Assembly: GCA_016840945.1 (NCBI GenBank)
Contig: JAEORJ010000238.1
Coordinates: forward strand, 1 to 17,784
Direction: 5' to 3'
Length of the DNA stretch: 17,784 nucleotides
Source: Candidatus Gerdarchaeota archaeon
Lineage (GTDB): Archaea; Asgardarchaeota; Heimdallarchaeia; JABLTI01
How positions within the stretch are numbered: the stretch's first letter is position 1; every line of letters begins with the position of its first letter. This document shows positions 14,554 to 17,784 of the stretch, one piece after another. The position numbers were made by a program, and so were the translations under genes. The notes below the pieces were generated by a model. That model had not been told where the DNA came from. It did no database searches and worked only from the letters and a program-made list of their open reading frames with translations.

Positions 14554-16023
14554 TTAATTCAACAATATTCCCATTATTGCCATCGCAATCAAGCTTGTTA
14601 TAGATGCCATCAGAATCAGTGCTCCTTCTACTTTATCAAATTGATTATCATCAATGATAGTCAGGTGTAAGGCTAATGAAATGGCAAAAATACCTGTGAA
14701 AACCAGTGTAGTATCCAAAGCCACTGGAATTGTAACATTGATAATTGATGCAAACAGAAATGGAAAACCAAATAACAAGAAGAAAGTTTGATTTATTGAT
14801 GAAACTTGATGAACCAAGCCTATTTGTGTGTCCTCTTTTTCAGGATTTAATATTGCACGTAATGTAATAGTTGTTTCAGGTGCAGAGGATACAAAACCAA
14901 TTATAACACAATAAACTAAAATTGGTAGATCATAAAATTCTAAACCTACTTCAATAGCATCTGATAACATCCTACCACCAAATACTATGCCTGCAGCTCC
15001 AACAAGAAAAGCAATTATCAACATATACCAAGGAAATCTTCTTAATGAAATAAATTGTTCTCCTTTATCATCATCACTATTTTTCTTAAAAATGTCCTTT
15101 AATCTCTTAAAGCCACGTTTTGATTTTATTTCTTCTTTAGTTTCTCCTACTACTAGATCTTCATCCTCTGGGAAAAATTCAGAAATATAAGATTGTGGTC
15201 CTAACCTTTCAGTTTGTTTTTCTTTAGCGTCACCTATTAGAAACAAAATAAACATTATGTAAAATAGCAATAGCGTTATTCCCATCACTCCCTCAAAAGC
15301 TCTATCAAATTGTTCAGCTTCAATAACATTGTGGGTAAATCCATATGAAATCAATATAAATGAAAATATAGTCATTGCCAATACTAAATTTGATTCTGTT
15401 GAAGTCAACTCTTTTGGTAATTTAAACGGTCTTTTTTTAGAAATCACCATTATAGTTATACCAAGTACAAAAGTATTAATCAATACTGTAGTAAGAACAA
15501 GAGTGATGCTTGTTAAAGTTAACTCATTGGCTAATACAATATTTCCTGAAGTACCAGTATTAACCAATGATTTGGCTCGAGAGATTAATATGCCAACTAC
15601 TACTAAATCGCTCGAATCAGCACCTATTGCTGCAATTATTCCCATGAAATATTCTGACCACATTAGTTTCTTGCCTATCCCTTTTACACCAAAAATTATT
15701 AGCTCTGAGCATCCAAAAACGAATGCTAAACCACCACTAAAACCAAGAATTATTGCACCAATGGGACGTGAATCCAAGAGATTGGTGAATGAAATCCCTA
15801 ATAATATAAATCCAATAATAACTGCTGGTATTGTTAATGGATTAATTTTCTCAAATAATTCCCCAAATGCTTCATCTGGTTCTAATTTATCTAATTCAAT
15901 ATCTTGAAATTCTAAATTAATCTCAGAAGTTGCTGGGAGTTTATCTTCTAAAATTGGCTTATCATTGCCAATGTTTTTTTCTTTAGAATTTTGCATAGAA
16001 GGTGTTTTATCATTATTAGTCAA
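14554..16023 (-). CDS. CaCA-like (Na+/Ca2+ exchanger-related) membrane protein, copy B
   Basis: A 489-residue paralog of the downstream gene with the same two-half layout. N-terminal soluble region about 1-60, first half to about 265, cytoplasmic loop 265-330, second half to the C-terminus. First repeat ion motif GADSSDL (134-140) has Asp139 where exchangers have the Ca2+-binding Glu; second repeat GFVSSAPET (376-384) keeps Glu383. Shared with copy A: ISEFFPEDEDLV (280-291), LRRFPW (327-332), KELTxxExNL, GLVHQVSSINQTFF. The start is uncertain: TTG 16023 has no ribosome site, and ATG 15996 is an option with none either. Both fit a short-leader mRNA, with an AT box near 16045-16055. It is transcribed first, followed by copy A after 137 nt. 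Confidence 0.78.
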   Translation of the reverse strand: MTNNDKTPSMQNSKEKNIGNDKPILEDKLPATSEINLEFQDIELDKLEPDEAFGELFEKINPLTIPAVIIGFILLGISFTNLLDSRPIGAIILGFSGGLAFVFGCSELIIFGVKGIGKKLMWSEYFMGIIAAIGADSSDLVVVGILISRAKSLVNTGTSGNIVLANELTLTSITLVLTTVLINTFVLGITIMVISKKRPFKLPKELTSTESNLVLAMTIFSFILISYGFTHNVIEAEQFDRAFEGVMGITLLLFYIMFILFLIGDAKEKQTERLGPQSYISEFFPEDEDLVVGETKEEIKSKRGFKRLKDIFKKNSDDDKGEQFISLRRFPWYMLIIAFLVGAAGIVFGGRMLSDAIEVGLEFYDLPILVYCVIIGFVSSAPETTITLRAILNPEKEDTQIGLVHQVSSINQTFFLLFGFPFLFASIINVTIPVALDTTLVFTGIFAISLALHLTIIDDNQFDKVEGALILMASITSLIAMAIMGILLN

Positions 16024-16217
16024 TTTTTACATAAATCCTATGGTTCTAATTAATAGTCTTATGTGTTACCTATTTATTTATTATTACTCCTTAATTATAA
16101 CTATTTATTATTAATAGCTTAAAATTTTAAGCAATAATTACTTAAGAAATAAAATAATGCTGTAATTAATAATAGATAAAAAAATCAATTATGAAATAAT
16201 TATACTGGTGAAACTAA
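16024..16217. promoter_or_regulatory. AT-rich divergent promoter region between exchanger copy B and pgiA
   Basis: 194 nt without a gene. It contains the palindrome at 16117-16132, a minus-strand AT box (TATTAATTA near 16046-16056) for copy B, several A/T tracts suitable as a TATA box for pgiA (around 16160-16180), and GGTGA (16207-16211) six nt before ATG 16218. The pgiA TATA box cannot be fixed by eye. Confidence 0.5.
16117..16132. repeat. Perfect 16-bp palindrome, candidate operator
   Basis: GCTTAAAATTTTAAGC reads the same on both strands, and CTTAAG occurs again shortly after (near 16141-16146). It lies about 85 nt upstream of the pgiA start and about 95 nt upstream of the divergent exchanger gene. 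Dimeric HTH regulators, Lrp/AsnC types included, bind such sites. Confidence 0.5.
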
Positions 16218-17009
16218 ATGGATAATATTATTCTTTCAGATTTCGTACCATATGAATTGATCTTTGATCCAAATTCTAATCATATCATAAAAGCAGATGA
16301 TATTGAACTTAAATATTCAACCCGAAAGCTCTTTGATATGAAAGATGTAATCTATGATAAAGAGTGGGTTAAACAACAAAAAGAGAATATCGAGTTATAT
16401 TATATGTATCGAGATTTTACAAGAGAGGATGACAAAGAGATTTTTCAAAAATACTCGATAAGATTTGATATTACAATTATACCTCCAAATAAATTAGGGA
16501 GTGAATATGTTAAAACTGCAGGTCATTTTCATCCTGAAATTAGTGAAGGACTTAGTTATCCCGAAGTTTATGAAGTCATGTCTGGTAAAGGATTATATCT
16601 TTTACAAAAAGAACAAAAGGACATAGGAAAAAAACGATTAAAGAAAAAAAATATTGAACCATTAGAAGTGATAGTTATCACTGCCAAAAAAGGTGATCAA
16701 ATTCTCATTCCTCCTGGTTATGGTCATGTAACAATCAACCCTTCAAATGATACTACACTTGTTATGAATAATTTGGTAAGCTCAAAATTTAGCTCGCTTT
16801 ATGATATTATTGAGAAAAAGCACGGTGCTAGTTATTTCTATCACAGAAATGATGTTTGGTTTAGAAATCCAAATTACAATGACAAGATTATACTCAAAGA
16901 AAAAGAACCCAAAAAAGTATCCACAAAACCATTTTACTTATCATTTTTGGAAAATCCAGAGTCATGGATATACCTTAATGAACCTTGGGCTAGAGATAAA
17001 TGGCTATAA
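16218..17009 (+). CDS. pgiA: Cupin-type archaeal glucose-6-phosphate isomerase
   Basis: A 263-residue protein predicted to interconvert glucose-6-phosphate and fructose-6-phosphate in glycolysis or gluconeogenesis. The cupin metal site is intact: TAGHFHPE gives His103 and His105, YPEVYEV gives Glu116, and PPGYGHVTIN gives His170. These match the two His, Glu and His ligands of the Pyrococcus enzyme. Other family cues are GSEYVKTAGHFH and SGKGLYLLQ. It is longer than the roughly 190-residue Pyrococcus protein, with a longer N-terminus (about 80 residues before the cupin), a few extra residues between the second His and the Glu, and a C-terminal extension (about 200-263). ATG 16218 has GGTGA six nt upstream. 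An Opp-type ATPase gene follows 23 nt later. Confidence 0.88.
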   Translation: MDNIILSDFVPYELIFDPNSNHIIKADDIELKYSTRKLFDMKDVIYDKEWVKQQKENIELYYMYRDFTREDDKEIFQKYSIRFDITIIPPNKLGSEYVKTAGHFHPEISEGLSYPEVYEVMSGKGLYLLQKEQKDIGKKRLKKKNIEPLEVIVITAKKGDQILIPPGYGHVTINPSNDTTLVMNNLVSSKFSSLYDIIEKKHGASYFYHRNDVWFRNPNYNDKIILKEKEPKKVSTKPFYLSFLENPESWIYLNEPWARDKWL

Positions 17010-17032
17010 CAATTTTTCATGAGGGAAAACTA

Positions 17033-17784
17033 ATGACTGGTGAAACTCAGAATAAAGAAGTATTATTAGAAGTAAAAAATCTTAAAACGTATTTTTATGA
17101 CGATAAAGACGATATAACTTGGAAAATACTTGATGGAGTAAATTTTAAACTCTATAAAGGTGAAACATTAGGTATCCTTGGCCCCTCAGGTGCAGGTAAA
17201 TCTGTTCTTGCTCGTTCAATTCTACGCTTAATTGATTTTCCAGGCAAAATTGTTGCTGGAAAGGTCATCTATCGTGGTAAAAATTTACTAAAAGCACCTG
17301 AAGAAGTATTTAATGAAATACGTGGAAAAGAGATTTCTTTGGTTATGCAAAATGCTCCAGGTGGTTTTGACCCAACTAGGGACATGACATTTTCAACCAG
17401 TCAGCCTTATCGAGAACATTCACCAGATGAACATGAAAATTATGAAATTAAATTGTTAGTTGTTAGCCAATTAGGGAAAGTAGCTATTCAAGAACCCGCT
17501 AAGACCTCAGAGAAATATGCTCACCAACTCAGTGGTGGAGAAAGTCAAAGAATAAAAATAGCTTCTGCTTTGATTAATAATCCTACATTATTGATTGCTG
17601 ATGAACCAGTTTCTAATATTGATGCAACTATTGCCCGACAAATACTTGATTTATTAATTGCTATGAAGGAAAAATATAACTTAAGTATGATGTTAATAGC
17701 TCATAATCTAGGTGTGCTAGCAGAATTATCTGATAAAATCGCTATCCTATATGCTGGTAAAATTCTTGAATATGGAGACGTAGA
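17033..17784 (+). CDS. Opp/Dpp-family ABC importer ATP-binding subunit (partial, 3' end missing)
   Basis: The first 250 codons of an ABC ATPase run off the window edge with no stop. Motifs: Walker A GPSGAGKSV (50-58), Q-loop Gln106 (SLVMQNAP), signature LSGGESQR (166-173), Walker B LLIADEP with Glu191, D-loop SNID, and H-loop His224 in LIAHNLGVLAELSDKI. The last three read like OppD/DppD ('LIADEPTTALD', 'ITHDLGVVAE'). Start ATG 17033 has GAGGG (17021-17025) 7 nt upstream. In archaea this family imports both peptides and sugar oligomers; the pgiA gene just before it hints at sugars, which is inference. Partner permeases and the binding protein would be downstream. Confidence 0.9.
   Translation, partial: MTGETQNKEVLLEVKNLKTYFYDDKDDITWKILDGVNFKLYKGETLGILGPSGAGKSVLARSILRLIDFPGKIVAGKVIYRGKNLLKAPEEVFNEIRGKEISLVMQNAPGGFDPTRDMTFSTSQPYREHSPDEHENYEIKLLVVSQLGKVAIQEPAKTSEKYAHQLSGGESQRIKIASALINNPTLLIADEPVSNIDATIARQILDLLIAMKEKYNLSMMLIAHNLGVLAELSDKIAILYAGKILEYGDV

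Noticed and set aside
15329..15907. 192-codon plus-strand open frame antisense to exchanger copy B
   Set aside because: It lies wholly within a convincing membrane-protein gene; it is a low-complexity mirror of the hydrophobic helices and has no ribosome site or family resemblance.

Overview
The window looks like a chromosomal stretch of a low-GC archaeon (about one third G+C by eye). The archaeal signs are a cupin-type (not PGI-superfamily) glucose-6-phosphate isomerase, a small Lrp/AsnC regulator, and isolated genes that start without a Shine-Dalgarno sequence but carry TATA-like boxes roughly 25-35 nt upstream. Genes inside operons instead have GGTGA/GAGGT/AGGAG ribosome sites, and several starts are TTG or GTG. 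No rRNA, tRNA, CRISPR array, insertion sequence or phage gene was seen. A member of the Asgard archaea is possible, but this is a guess.

Region 1 (1-3.8 kb, plus strand) is a tightly coupled ABC-2 export operon: the 3' end of one ATPase, a six-helix permease, a second complete ATPase, and a larger eight-helix permease with an outside domain of about 180 residues. It ends at a hairpin plus T-run. An Lrp/AsnC regulator with a TTG start follows and converges on the next operon.

Region 2 (4.4-8.2 kb, minus strand) reads alpha/beta-hydrolase -> Atg22/UMF1-like MFS transporter -> (hairpin) -> M20 metallopeptidase. The hydrolase has a Cys where the nucleophile Ser is normally found. The set suggests uptake or efflux and hydrolysis of a small amide- or ester-containing compound, but the substrate is unknown.

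Region 3 (8.3-12.7 kb, plus strand) holds three separately expressed metabolic genes: a GlpD-type FAD glycerol-3-phosphate dehydrogenase, and two tandem paralogous amidohydrolases of the imidazolonepropionase-related group whose substrate-side residues have diverged.

Region 4 (12.8-16.0 kb, minus strand) has two tandem paralogous membrane proteins that resemble Na+/Ca2+ exchangers (CaCA superfamily) but have altered ion-binding motifs. They share an ISEFFPEDE-x-LV motif in the central cytoplasmic loop. They are the best candidate for something undescribed in this window.

Region 5 (16.0-17.8 kb, plus strand) begins with an AT-rich divergent promoter region containing a perfect 16-bp palindrome. 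It is followed by the cupin glucose-6-phosphate isomerase and, 23 nt later, the start of an Opp/Dpp-family importer ATPase cut by the window edge. The pairing suggests uptake of a sugar oligomer feeding glycolysis. No gene-free stretch exceeds 300 bases.
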